Shown in pieces: positions 46,801 to 57,489 of a stretch of 64,000 nucleotides of DNA (its first letter is position 1; each line of letters starts with the position of its first letter). This stretch comes from Boswellia sacra (lineage: Eukaryota; Streptophyta; Magnoliopsida; Sapindales; Burseraceae): contig SNVD02014515.1 of the NCBI GenBank assembly GCA_013180625.2, positions 1-64,000 of the forward strand, in the 5' to 3' direction. A program made the translations under genes and the position numbers. Under the pieces are notes generated by a model. It worked only from the letters and a program-made list of their open reading frames with translations. It did not search any database and was not told the DNA's origin.

Positions 46801-47835
46801 TTGAACATCACCAATTCCCATAATTTTGGCGGTGCTGTTGTTTCCCATCTTCACTATCCCAAAGTCTCCTGCTTTGTACGTGGTGAAGATCTCTTTGCAA
46901 GGAGTGACATGGCATGAAGCTGCTATGTCAATTATCCATTCTACTCCTTGGTCTGCTGTGTTAAATCACGTCTCTTCTGCACAAATGGTCACATCTTCTA
47001 CCACTGTAACTCGTGGCTCTTCATTTCTATGTGCCTGTGAACTCTCCTGGTTCTACTTCTGAAGACTACGGTAATTTTTCTTTATGTGACCCTCTTTGCC
47101 ACAGTGATAGCATTTGTAGGTGGGTCTCTGCCCATTTGTTGACCTGCCCCTTCTGTTTGTTGATCTACCTTTGCTTTTGCTTCTACCTCTTCTCCAGTCT
47201 TCACCTCGAGATTGTCTTCCTCGATTCTCTATGATGTAGGCTTCATCTTGACTGGCGCCTGCATCTTTTCTTCTCGCCTCCTCATTCATTAAGGCATCCT
47301 TAACGATTGACAAGGTAAGTTTGCCTCCGGGTGCTGAATTACTGATGGAGACCACTAACGTCTCCCATGAATCTGGAAGGGAACTGAGAAGTAGAAGGGC
47401 TTGTTCTTCGTCTCCAAGCTGTAACTCGACTGCTATCAACTGATTCATCAAGTTCTGGAACTCACTTGTATGTTCTGCTACGGGAGTTCCACTACGCAAC
47501 TTCAAGTTTACAAGCCGTCTCATCAGGATGGCTTTGTTTCGTGCTGACTTGGCTTGATACGTACTCTCTAATTTTGTCCATAGAGAATATGCATCTGTTT
47601 CCTTGGCTACATGGTGGAAGACACTGTGGTCGATCCATTGACTGATCTGACCGATGCATTTTTTGTTAATTTTCTTCCACTCTGCCTCTTTTTCTGTCTT
47701 AGGTCTCTGCCCTTGAAATTCTATAGGGTCATATAGATCCTTACAACTAAGGAGATCCTCCATCCTAGGTCTCCATAGTGTTTAATTGGCAGTAGTCAAT
47801 TTAATCATGGCTCCGGATGATTCTTCAATTTTAGA
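43830..47835 (-). pseudogene. copia Gag-Pol remnant (copy 2)
   Basis: The Gag start codon is lost: the sequence before EESSGA is ATT instead of ATG (about 47835). A TAA follows within about 20 codons, in the TAN*TLW segment. Gag continues 47763-47053 with knuckle CYHCGKEGHIKKNY, where the last Cys is Tyr. Protease/pre-integrase about 46990-46560. Integrase HSDVCGPLEV, RSDNGDEY and VAERMNR (46560-45752). Reverse transcriptase 45331-44237 with LYVDDMLIVG and one stop (about 44693). RNase H from STTEAEYIA to 43850. Several frameshifts. Confidence 0.9.
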
Positions 47836-48129
47836 ATAATTAATTCACTAAAATAGAAATTGAATTTCAAAAATCCGAGCCCACCGTTACGTCTGGAACG
47901 GTAAAAAAATGGTGGAATAGCCTCTTCCGGGGCTCAAAAATTCTTTTTATGCAATAAATACTTAAGCTTGGAAATTCTAAGGACTAAACTAAAATTTTAG
48001 AAACTGAAGGGGGGCATAATTATTAGCCAGAATTACAGGGGCCAAACTAAAATTTTCTAAGGACTGAAATGTAAATTTTAGAAATTCAGGGGGTCATAAT
48101 GTAATTACCCAAAAATATAGGGCCAAACT

Positions 48130-48275
48130 GTAATTTCAGAAAGATATGCTGACGTGGCAGAGGCTGGACACGTGTCAATGACGTGTCTCTGACGTGGCTT
48201 TGCTGACGTGTCCTGATGACGTGGCTTTGCTGACGCGGATACGCTGACGTGGCAGGTTGCGTGGCGTTGACGTGG
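48130..48275 (-). promoter_or_regulatory. Leader array of TGACGTG motifs (copy 2)
   Basis: Repeated CTGACGTGGC, TGACGTGTC and one ACACGTGTC in about 140 bp. Same position between LTR and Gag as in copy 1. Some sites have decayed, for example TGACGCGG. Confidence 0.7.
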
Positions 48276-48565
48276 GTCGTCTTCTTCCTTGAGACGCGCG
48301 TGCAGCGCGTGGGGCGAGTGAAAACCACTCGCAGTGCACGTAGGTGGCGCGTGCGGTTCGTGCGGCTTCTCTGGACATCGGATCGATTGCCGAAAAATTA
48401 CAGAATGATCAGCACGACATCACGAACACACAGAACACTTCGAATTCGGAATTCGAACACTTTTCGAAAAAATTTGAAGTTTTCCAGAAACGGGAGACAA
48501 ATTTTATTTGAATTTTTTCTCTCTGTTCTGACGTTTCAGGAGCTCAACGAGGCTCTGATACCACT

Positions 48566-48919
48566 TGTTGGGGGTGCGATGCAAACTCAAAACAGATTTT
48601 GGGAGAAAATTAACTTGTATTAACAGAGAAAATTCATATACAAGATTTACACAAAAACTCCCCTAAATTTCCTAGAGCTCTCCTGGCTCTCTCACTCTCT
48701 CAGAACTCTCTTGGTTCTGAATCCTAACTCTCTCTGGAGTTTCTCTGATTCGTTACTCAGGCAGAATTTGTCCCATATTTATAGGAAAAATTTTGCATAC
48801 AATTTCAAAGGGTTGGCCACCTACCCTTAACTTACCTCCAATGGAGGTGCCTAACTTTGACTCAATTCATTCACATGGGAGGGATCTAGAAGCCTAATGC
48901 ATCATACATGAGCTCATCA
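48566..48919 (-). repeat. 5' LTR of copia copy 2
   Basis: Matches 43431-43784; ends CCCCCAACA directly before the primer site. TATAAATA on the minus strand at 48783-48776. Confidence 0.93.
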
Positions 48920-48920
48920 A

Positions 48921-49100
48921 TTAAATCATTATACTCATTATTTATCTTAAGGGTGTTTTTGAATAATATTAGAACTTCGTGATTTGTTTGAGAAAAACCA
49001 TCCCGAGCTACAGCCTGGGCTAGCCCACCTACAGATTCACCTTTGCCATAAAAGACATTATTTGTACTGCTACAATCCAAAACTTGTAGAATTACTGATC
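48921..49100 (-). pseudogene. Exon-like piece of an unidentified gene, cut by copia copy 2
   Basis: On the minus strand a TTTAG acceptor-like site (about 49105-49101) is followed by an open frame: GSVILQVLDCSSTNNVFYGK, then GESVGGLAQAVARDGFSQTN, then HEVLILFKNTLKINNEYNDL, interrupted by the copia LTR. The composition is protein-like and differs from the AT-rich surroundings. I do not recognise the family. Past the insertion (below 43426) the same frame would run only about ten more codons to a stop. It may be a last exon or a chance frame. Confidence 0.35.
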
Positions 49101-49129
49101 CTAAATTAATAAAAATATAGCACAAAAAT

Positions 49130-51930
49130 AGTTAAAGTTTTCCTAAAATAGTAGGCAAGTAGAAACGATCCTACAGTCGATATAAATCCAAATCATAAAC
49201 AAACAAACAATTCATAATTAATTATTATCCTAATAGGAATAACATTTCCTATTTTAACAATCACAACATTTAAAAAAGAGGAAAATAACACATTATTTGT
49301 ATTTATGTTCATAAAATTGTCTGATTATATATGTATAGCTGTTTCAATGACTGAAAATGAAAGAATATAGTCAAACCGTTCATTTAGCACTTGCAAAATT
49401 TCGTGGAAATTAATATCTAGCAACGAACTTTCATCTCGTGTAATGCATGGGAAATAAAACGATCAATAATAGCATAATAAAATCCATAAACAAGCTTTAT
49501 TTTCTATGGATTTAGATGGCATATTTAGTAAGAAAAGACTAACAGTTAATATTGTCCAATTTTATATCGCTGCTTAGCTTCTTTGTAACTTACAACGAGG
49601 CTTCAAGCAATTCTCTTCAGCATCTCCTTTTCCGTTGTTTCTCAAGAAAATAGACATTCACTGATGGCTTTTGGGACATAGAGATCTTGATTTGCCAGTG
49701 TTGCCATCTTTGTAACTTCGTCATGTTTTTGTCTGGCAAGTTAAGAGGTGTTTCTAGAAAGTACAAGTTGATAGATCTTGATTTACTACTTGTTCTTTTA
49801 AGGGGACTTTGTCAAAGTCCTGGGGGCTATTGTTTGTGCAGCAGTATTTATAATTTGTCATATGTGTCAGATTTCAGACACGTGTCCCTTTTAGTCAAGC
49901 GAATTTCTTGCTTCAACACAGCTGTTAATACGGACCATGCTACAACTCCCTCTGAGACTCCAATCACGGAGCTTCAGATGTATCTCGAGCAAATCTCCCG
50001 TGCCTTGATCATGACTGAAGATAATCACTTCGCAATTACAAGTTAATTTTATAGCTCCAATCTTATTATTAATTAATTATATAATCTGTTAATTACAAAG
50101 AGTTGATGTATTAATGGACACATTATAAATTTAGATTAGCACGTAAAACTTAATCATATATGCACATTTTAAAACAATCTTCCATTAAAAAGAAAAATAT
50201 AGAAAAAGTGACAAGCCCATCAGGCTCACCTAACATTCTTCCTCCATAAGTTGACCAGGTGCTTCTTGTCATTAAAAAGAAAAATATTAAAAAAAAATTA
50301 AGCAACAAGCCGACGGAGCTCTCCTAACATTCTTCCTGTCATAGGTTGACCAGTTGTTTCTTGTCACTTAAATTAAGCTGTAGAGTACTGAAAGTTATAA
50401 GACCAATGATTTTGGAGCTTCACTTCTTTACACAACTACGTTATTACTTAAAATTATTCTCTCATTATCGTGCTGATTGTCAAATTTTTTTTTCTGAACT
50501 ATAGTTTTTCATTGGATAAACAAATCTTATTTTACATAACACGAATGGTTGGGCAACTTGGTCGATAAAATAATATTCTTTAGGTTCTTTAGATTTGTCT
50601 ATGTGTATGATATTCATCATGCCAATAGGGTTTTCAAGGAAAGTAACAGAGTGACTTACTTAGTACTTAATGTACTTGAGTCTTCATATTCAATCATACA
50701 ATTATTGCAAATATAAGGTGATTCTATAATTATAATACGGGAATATTTGTTCCCTTATCAAAAATGATCTAATCAAGGAATCTTAATCCACCATGCAGAT
50801 GAATTTAATGTATTTTTATTGCACTCCAAATATGGCAATATTTTTGCCTTACTATATATATGAACCTAAGTACAGGCCCTTGGAGAGTGGATATCGCTAA
50901 TTCCAATCAATCATATGGCAATGATATGTGCAAAGTTATGTCTTCATGTAACAAAATGGTTGTGGAGCTTCTACATTAAGAGAAGTTTTAGATGAGATAT
51001 GCATTTCAGACGTACATTAATCTTGGACTCATACCTAAGAGCTTATGCTTTTGGGTCAAATGGTTATTTAATTTTTCTATTACTTTCTTTTTTAACCTTA
51101 ATTACTTTATAAATTTAATCACAATAAAGAGTAATACTACTCTTACAAACTTCTTATATAAACTCTTTCATATAAATTCACATGGTATGATATCATTACG
51201 TAAAGAAATAGTAATAACAAATTAATTATTTAAGATGAATGATGTGGTGGTATATAATAATGTACTCTAATTGGTATAAATAGTTTGTAAGTGTAGTAGC
51301 ACTTTACAACAAAATCTCTTTAACCACATTGCTCCAATCCAAGCTTCATCCACAATAATACAGCAATAATTTGGTAGATGAATGTAATAGAGCCAAATTT
51401 AAAGCTCTACCTATGCTTGCTCGGTTTTATATAGATTAAATATTCACTCTGAAAAATCAGTGCAAAATCAAGATCAATGCATCTGTCCAAGTTTTGTTAC
51501 ATAAGCAGTGATGTGAATCAAGGCGGCTTTCGTACTTAATTTTGAGCACAAGCAATTAATGATATTCAAATTTTTTTGCTTTCTCCTATTGGCCGACATG
51601 TAGGCTTCTTTCTCCTTGCCAAGGCAAATTTGTTGTCGATAGTGATGGTTTAAGGAAGGGACCAGGATTCTCTCCTAATCTGAACTTCACCTGAGCAAAA
51701 TACAAGCACACAATTGGTGGTTAATATAAAATACATCAAAGAGAAAAGAGAATATAATGGATCTCAACCACTCAAAATCAATAAAATTTACGTGGCATAA
51801 GATCTGTAAAAGCTAAGATGAAGCTAAGATTAGGAGAGGATCCTAATTCTTAAGAAAGTTAATCCTCACTAAAATGCTATTGGATCTCCTTATTATTTTC
51901 CATAAAGACACACAATCTCTTTAAAGCAAT

Positions 51931-52006
<76 letters not shown>

Positions 52007-52180
52007 TAATTTTAATTTCTTATTTACTCATGATTAGACATTTAGAATAAGTTTAAATTGATGAAGATAATTGAATTAGTTGATTTATTCTAAGCTGAAA
52101 TTAACAGATTTAATAATCTCTTTGTCCTTGGATATTTGGCATTATCTTCACTATTAAATTTGTTAATAGAATATTTGGTT
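49130..52180. other. Intergenic DNA upstream of the UGT gene
   Basis: AT-rich. A frame at 49687-50046 has no recognisable domain and I do not claim it. A near-duplicate of about 75 bp (about 50210-50275 and 50305-50370) shares CCTAACATTCTTCC and GTTGACCAG. A long (AT)n lies at 51933-52004. Confidence 0.5.
51933..52004. repeat. (AT)n microsatellite upstream of UGT
   Basis: About 72 bp of uninterrupted AT dinucleotides, ending about 225 bp before the UGT start codon. Confidence 0.98.
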
Positions 52181-52181
52181 C

Positions 52182-52189
52182 TATAAATG
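52182..52189 (+). promoter_or_regulatory. Possible TATA box of the UGT gene
   Basis: TATAAATG, 42 bp before the ATG at 52231. Plausible core promoter, though it would leave a very short 5' leader; other AT-rich sites nearby could serve. Confidence 0.3.
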
Positions 52190-52230
52190 TGTTGTATATG
52201 CAGGTTTTGTAAAACACCATTTAAGAGAAA

Positions 52231-53689
52231 ATGGAGAAGAAGCAAAGAGGTAGAGACATTCAAATCCTTGTAGTTCCTTTCCCACTACAAGGTCATATAA
52301 ACCCAATGCTCCAATTATCTAAGCGTCTTGTCTCAAAAGGCCTTAAAGTAACCCTAATCATCCCCAAATCGTCTTGCATATCCATGCATGAACAAAGCAG
52401 CTCCATCAACGTTGAGGCAATTTCCGATGGGTTTGATGCAGGAGTAAGTGCAGAAAACTTGGAAAATTTTGAGGAACGCTTCAAAGTTGCATTTCGGCAA
52501 AGCCTAGCCGAACTCGTTGAAAAGAACAAAAGCTTTGGATATCCGGTTAAGCTTGTTATTTACGACTCAGTTATGCCATGGATATTAGACGTAGCCCGAG
52601 GATATGGCCTTGATGGAGCTCCATTTTTCACTCAATCTTGGGCAGTTAATGCAATTTTCTATCATTTTTATCATGGCACATTGCAAGTTCCTTCAGAAGG
52701 GTCTACGGTATCGTTGCCTTCGCTGCCACTGCTAGGGAAAAATGATCTACCATCACCAATTTATGAAAGCGCCTCTTATCATTCTCTAAGAGGTACCCTT
52801 GTGAATCAAATTTCAAATATTAGTGAACCAAAATGGATCTTGTGCAACACTTTTGATGAGCTAGAAGAAGAGGTAACTTAAGAACCCTTAATGCATTTAT
52901 TAATTAATGTAGACAATTTCATTTTCTTCCTAATCTATTAAAGACGCTGCTAGCTTCCTCTAGGTAATGAAATGGATGGCGAGTCACTGCAAAGTCAAGA
53001 GCGTTGGACCAACAATTCCATCAATATACTTGGACAAGCGCTTGGAGAATGACAAAGATTACGGCCTCAGCCTTTTCAAACCCATCAGAGATGCAAGCAT
53101 GACGTGGCTAGATTCAAAGGAAATTGACTCTGTCGTTTATGTATCATTCGGAAGCATGGCTACACTGGGAGAAGAGCAGATGGAAGAACTAGCATGGGGG
53201 CTGAAGAGAAGTAACTGCTACTTCTTGTGGGTAGTCAGGGAATCGGAAAAAGAAAAGCTACCTGGCAACTTCTCTGGGGAAATCATATCCGAGAAGGGTC
53301 TTATAGTGAATTGGAGTCCTCAACTGGAAGTTTTAGCTCACAAGTCAGTGGGGTGTTTCATGACACATTGCGGCTGGAACTCCACTCTGGAGTCTCTGAG
53401 TTTGGGCGTGCCAATGGTGGCAATGCCTCAATGGATTGATCAAACAACTAATGCAAAATTTGTTGCAGATGTGTGGAAAGTTGGGATTAGAGTAACAATA
53501 GATGAAAAAGGAATTGTGACAAGAGAGGAGATAGAGAAATGTATCGTGGAAGTCATGGAAGGAGAAAGAGCAAAGGATATAAGAAGGAATTCCCGGAGAT
53601 GGAAGGAATTGACCAAAGAGGCAGTAGATGATGGTGGAAGCTCCGATAAGAACTTAGAGGAAATTATCGCAGAACTTGTTGGCAGCTGA
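52231..53689 (+). CDS. UDP-glycosyltransferase, UGT74-like, two exons, intact
   Basis: Exons 52231-52872 and 52964-53689; a 91-bp phase-0 intron with GT...AG. 455 residues, the normal length. These cytosolic enzymes move glucose from UDP-glucose to small acceptors; UGT74 members act on salicylate, indole-butyrate, thiohydroximates and other carboxyl or thiol acceptors. Catalytic dyad His22 (PLQGHINPM) and Asp112 (VIYDSVMPW). The C-terminal PSPG sugar-donor box starts WSPQLEVLAHKSVGCFMTHC and continues GWNSTLES to PQWIDQ. The final Gln favours UDP-glucose. The wording MPQWIDQTTNAKFVADVWKV and the single intron position suit UGT74. The acceptor cannot be read from sequence. It is the only intact host gene in the window. 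Confidence 0.93.
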
Positions 53690-53849
53690 TCATCTTCAAA
53701 CTATATATAGGGTATTTGTGTAATGCGTATTGTTTCGGTCATTATTTTGGTGATCGATGCTGTACCAGCAAATCAAGACTTAATAGTTACTTTCGATGTT
53801 GTTTTTTATGTTTCATGTATTTGTTTTTATATATGGTACAGCATTTGGT

Positions 53850-53855
53850 AATAAA
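53850..53855 (+). terminator. Possible polyadenylation signal of UGT
   Basis: AATAAA about 160 bp after the UGT stop codon, in T-rich DNA. Confidence 0.4.
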
Positions 53856-53899
53856 TTTCTCCATACATGTCAAGAGTATTCACAGTAAAACGGTTTTAC

Positions 53900-55710
53900 T
53901 CTCCATGTTAACCACATCCGTTATCTGACACGAAAGGCTTGGTATCAATAAGCTGACCGAAAGGCTTCAAATAAAACACAGATTCCACTGCCATCATGGC
54001 CCTTGTATCGGTAACGAGTCAACCACCACTCTTGGGCTCCTCACCTACCAATCTATTCACCTCATCATAGTGCCTACTGCCCATCGCATTCTTTAACAAT
54101 AGCTTACATGCACAGTGACCAAACAACTACTACGAATGAGACCATTTCTTGAATAGAATTGTGAACGACACATCATTAAAAAAATAGAGGGAAGAGATTT
54201 AAAGAAAGAAACAATTGAATTTAGTCGCGAGGGAAAGAGTATGATGATGTGCGATGAAAATGGCAACCAGGACGTTATTGTTCTTTTCAATTTTTTTTCT
54301 ATATTATGAATTAAAAAATAGAGAGAAAAGACATGAAAATGGGGGGAAATAGTGAAAAATATGAAACTACAATTATCAATGGTACGGGGCTATATGATGT
54401 TTTTTGAAACAATCACTTTTTTTGGTGTTGCCTAAGGTTTTGAAGATTAGATGTCACATGGATTTTAAAATTAATGAATGGTTAAGATGTAGATATAATC
54501 TTCTCTTCATTAATAAATTTTTATAATTACCAATCACATCTTTGCAAAAAATAATTCACATATCGAGTCCCTTTGAGTTTCAAAAATCAAATAGAAACAA
54601 GAATTCCCTACCCATCTCAATTTTAGTGATTTTATGTTATGTTAGATACCAATAGATATAGCTAACAAGATGTGAAACTACTGAATTTCTTTTGGTTAAC
54701 CAAATCTCAAGGGTGTCCACAAAACCCCTCACATCGAAATATAGATATTCTTTATTAACTAGCGGCTAATTTGAGAAAAGTATTATATCAAATTAAAGAG
54801 AGTAAAATTCATTGCCTCTAAATTAGAGAAATATATTCCACCAACCGAGATCATTTATGGAAAACCAATATTAATTAAAAATTGAGTATTGACTGTTAAT
54901 AAATGCAAAATTCTTCTACTTCTTCAAGTTCTTTTAATGCATGCAAATTATTGGCTGTACAACTACATAATCTATCCTCCCAACAAAATTCTTTCAATGA
55001 CGTTGAGAATCTAATTTCGTCATGTCCTTAAATATGGAATAATATCAAAAGTATCCTCGAATTCTAGCATAATTTTAAGTTGTAAATGATTTTACATTTT
55101 TTCTAAATCAAATTGTTGAAGTTGTGGCTTTGTAATCAACTAATATTTTTCTTACAAATTAGACTAATAGACAAGGGTAACATAGGAACTTCATAACTGT
55201 TTAATCAAAACAAAATAAACTCCGAAGACCTAGCAACACAACGACTGGCAACCAGCACCCCGGCAAAGCAAACCATTCCAAAGACCTGGTAACACAGCAA
55301 TTGACAACCGAAACCCCAACAGCAATTGACAACGTATAGCCACAACCACATTTGACATGGAAAGCCAAATGACATAATACCAGAAAACATATTAGTATTT
55401 CATTCATAAACAAATAAATATTATTCACAGTATAAATCCCTAAGCTAAACAATCCAAAACCCAAACAATTCAAATCCAAGTCAATTTGAAATCCCTCTCT
55501 CACGTAGCAATGAGCACATCTATCGTCAATGAATCACAACTCTTCATTGCCAAACTCCATCAAAATCAATCACACCCACAATAATTTTTCAAAACATTAC
55601 AAAAATAATTTTGAAGACTCGGCCACAACAATTGAATTGTGTTAAGTACCCACAATCACCAACAACACTAATTGATAAAAAGGAAGAGAGAGAGAGAGAG
55701 AGAGAACTAG
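53900..55710. other. Intergenic DNA, no gene seen
   Basis: AT-rich; (GA)n at about 55686-55706. Antisense frames near 55201-55503 show no domain. Confidence 0.5.
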
Positions 55711-55822
55711 GGGTGGACATTTGTCAATTTAGGTGGAATAAGCCAGGTTTGGACCTATACTGATCACTATTTGGGTAATGAGAAAAAGACCTGAGGTCAG
55801 GCATAAGATATAAGCTATCTGA

Positions 55823-56990
55823 TAGGAGTGTGCATAAAAATCTAACCCAATCGGGTAAATCCGAGCAGCGGGTTTTCATCAGGTCATTATATTGTAAAAC
55901 TAGAACTCAAATCAAATAAATTAGATTTTTTATTATTCGGGTTTTGATCAGGTTTTACAGTGAAAACTCGTATATATTAACCTGACCCGACCATATATTA
56001 CATTAAAAAAAAATGTTTTACACTTGTAAGATGATGGTGATGATTAGTTTAAAAAACTCTCTTATTCTACATTAAATAACACAACAATATCATTCAATTA
56101 AAACACTTTTTTTCTTTCCCAATTAAACCCCAAACTAAAACAAAAATTGAACCCTAAAACAAATTTTTTTAAAATTTCATTGCACCTCCCTTGACCTCTC
56201 TCGCCTTCGCCGCCTCTCTCACATTTGCTTTCCAAGCCCTCCTTGGCCATACTCCTACATTACCAACTCCTCCATGGTGGTCATCTAGTCTCGGCAACCT
56301 TCTCCACGGTGGCTGTCTCATTTGGCTAGCCTATCCACAGTGGTCGTCTCATCTGACCAGCCCCTCCATGGTGGTCGTCTCACCTCGTTAGCCCTCCACC
56401 TTCACACTCCACTGTCATCTCGTGTCGTCAGTTCCTACGCGCTTCTACAACTATCAGTTTCTTTGTGCTTCCATAACCAGTCGCCAAGGCCAAGTCCTCC
56501 ACGTATCGACAGTTGTCTCGGCTCCACATCTATCGCCCTTCACCTCCTCCATCCATAGTCAATTTATTAATTTTTGTTAAATTATAATTTTGCTTTTAAT
56601 TTATTTTTAATTAATGTGTATTAATGTTAATATAGCTATTTTTAGATTCTATGTATGATTTTTATTATATATATTACATAATCAAGAAATAATCTATGAT
56701 GGGATAAATAATTATTTGGTAGGTTGGTGAAAATTTCTCAAATAAACTATTAATAATTTCTCTTTGTGTATTATTTAGGCTCACTAAGGGAATAATTGGG
56801 AAATTATTAAGAAACTAGAAAATGGACAAAGTCAAACCTAATCAACCCGACCTAACCTGAGGTGATGGGTTGCACATTGGGTTATGCTTTTGAAAAGCCA
56901 ACCATGAGTTCATTTTTCAAAGCCTGATGTATCATTGAGTTGAGTCAGGTTGGGCAAAACTTGACCCAACCCAACCCTTGTGTACCCCTA
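55823..56990. mobile_element. hAT-type non-autonomous element
   Basis: The left end is TAGGAGTGTGCATAA and the right end, on the minus strand, is TAGGGGTACACAAGG, in the style of plant hAT termini. The flanking octamers CTATCTGA (55815-55822) and CTATTCGA (56991-56998) agree at 6 of 8 positions, as an aged 8-bp duplication would. The subterminal regions are rich in AACCCAAC/GGGTTAGG words. The GC-rich centre (56190-56560) holds imperfect repeats of CCATGGTGGTCGTCTCATCT; its open frames look accidental. No transposase. Confidence 0.6.
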
Positions 56991-57489
56991 CTATTCGATG
57001 ATAGTGAGCTCAAGTATAGTAACTTCGGGTAAATCATGTTGGGCTTGCATTTGTAGTTTAACCCCAAACAATCATTAATCACTCACCAATTTCATTTCCA
57101 AACTCCCCTCCATTTTTCAATTATAAAATTTGAAAACAATTCAATTCCACTACTTAGACCAAGAACAAACACTACCTACAGACATTCGTTGAACGATCAA
57201 ACTAGTAGAATATTAGTCAAAAGCAACCAATCTTCTCATTAGATTTAATACCTATATACAAAATATAACCCAACTGGAATGATAAGCTTCGCATTAAAAG
57301 TTGTTTCAATAAACCACCTTATGAGACCATATTTTTTTAACTTGTTGCTTTTATTGGAAAGATGTCTAATTCTTTGCATCTTGAAGTGCTTTTCATCATG
57401 ACGAGGACTAACTTTGTGCTTTCAAAAACCCCTTATGAGTGGGTTTTCATTTGTGGTTTGTTTCATGTTAGAGAGTTGGTTTAGTGGGT

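Larger units (their letters stand above)
43431..48919 (-). mobile_element. Ty1/copia element, same family as 32065-37676, copy 2, TSD ATTAA
   Basis: LTRs of 354 bp at 48566-48919 (5') and 43431-43784 (3') on the minus strand, TGATGAGCTC...CCCAACA. ATTAA lies on both sides (43426-43430 and 48920-48924). Primer site TGGTATCAGAGCC on the minus strand at 48563-48551; purine tract at 43802-43785. Internal layout matches copy 1, but the LTR is about 45 bp shorter and the leader differs. More decayed than copy 1. Confidence 0.95.

Noticed and set aside
49687..50046. 119-codon frame on the plus strand
   Set aside because: No domain, no convincing splice or start context; composition like surrounding DNA.
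56191..56558. Pro/Leu/Ser-rich frames in the GC-rich centre of the hAT-type element
   Set aside because: Overlapping frames over imperfect DNA repeats; no recognisable protein.
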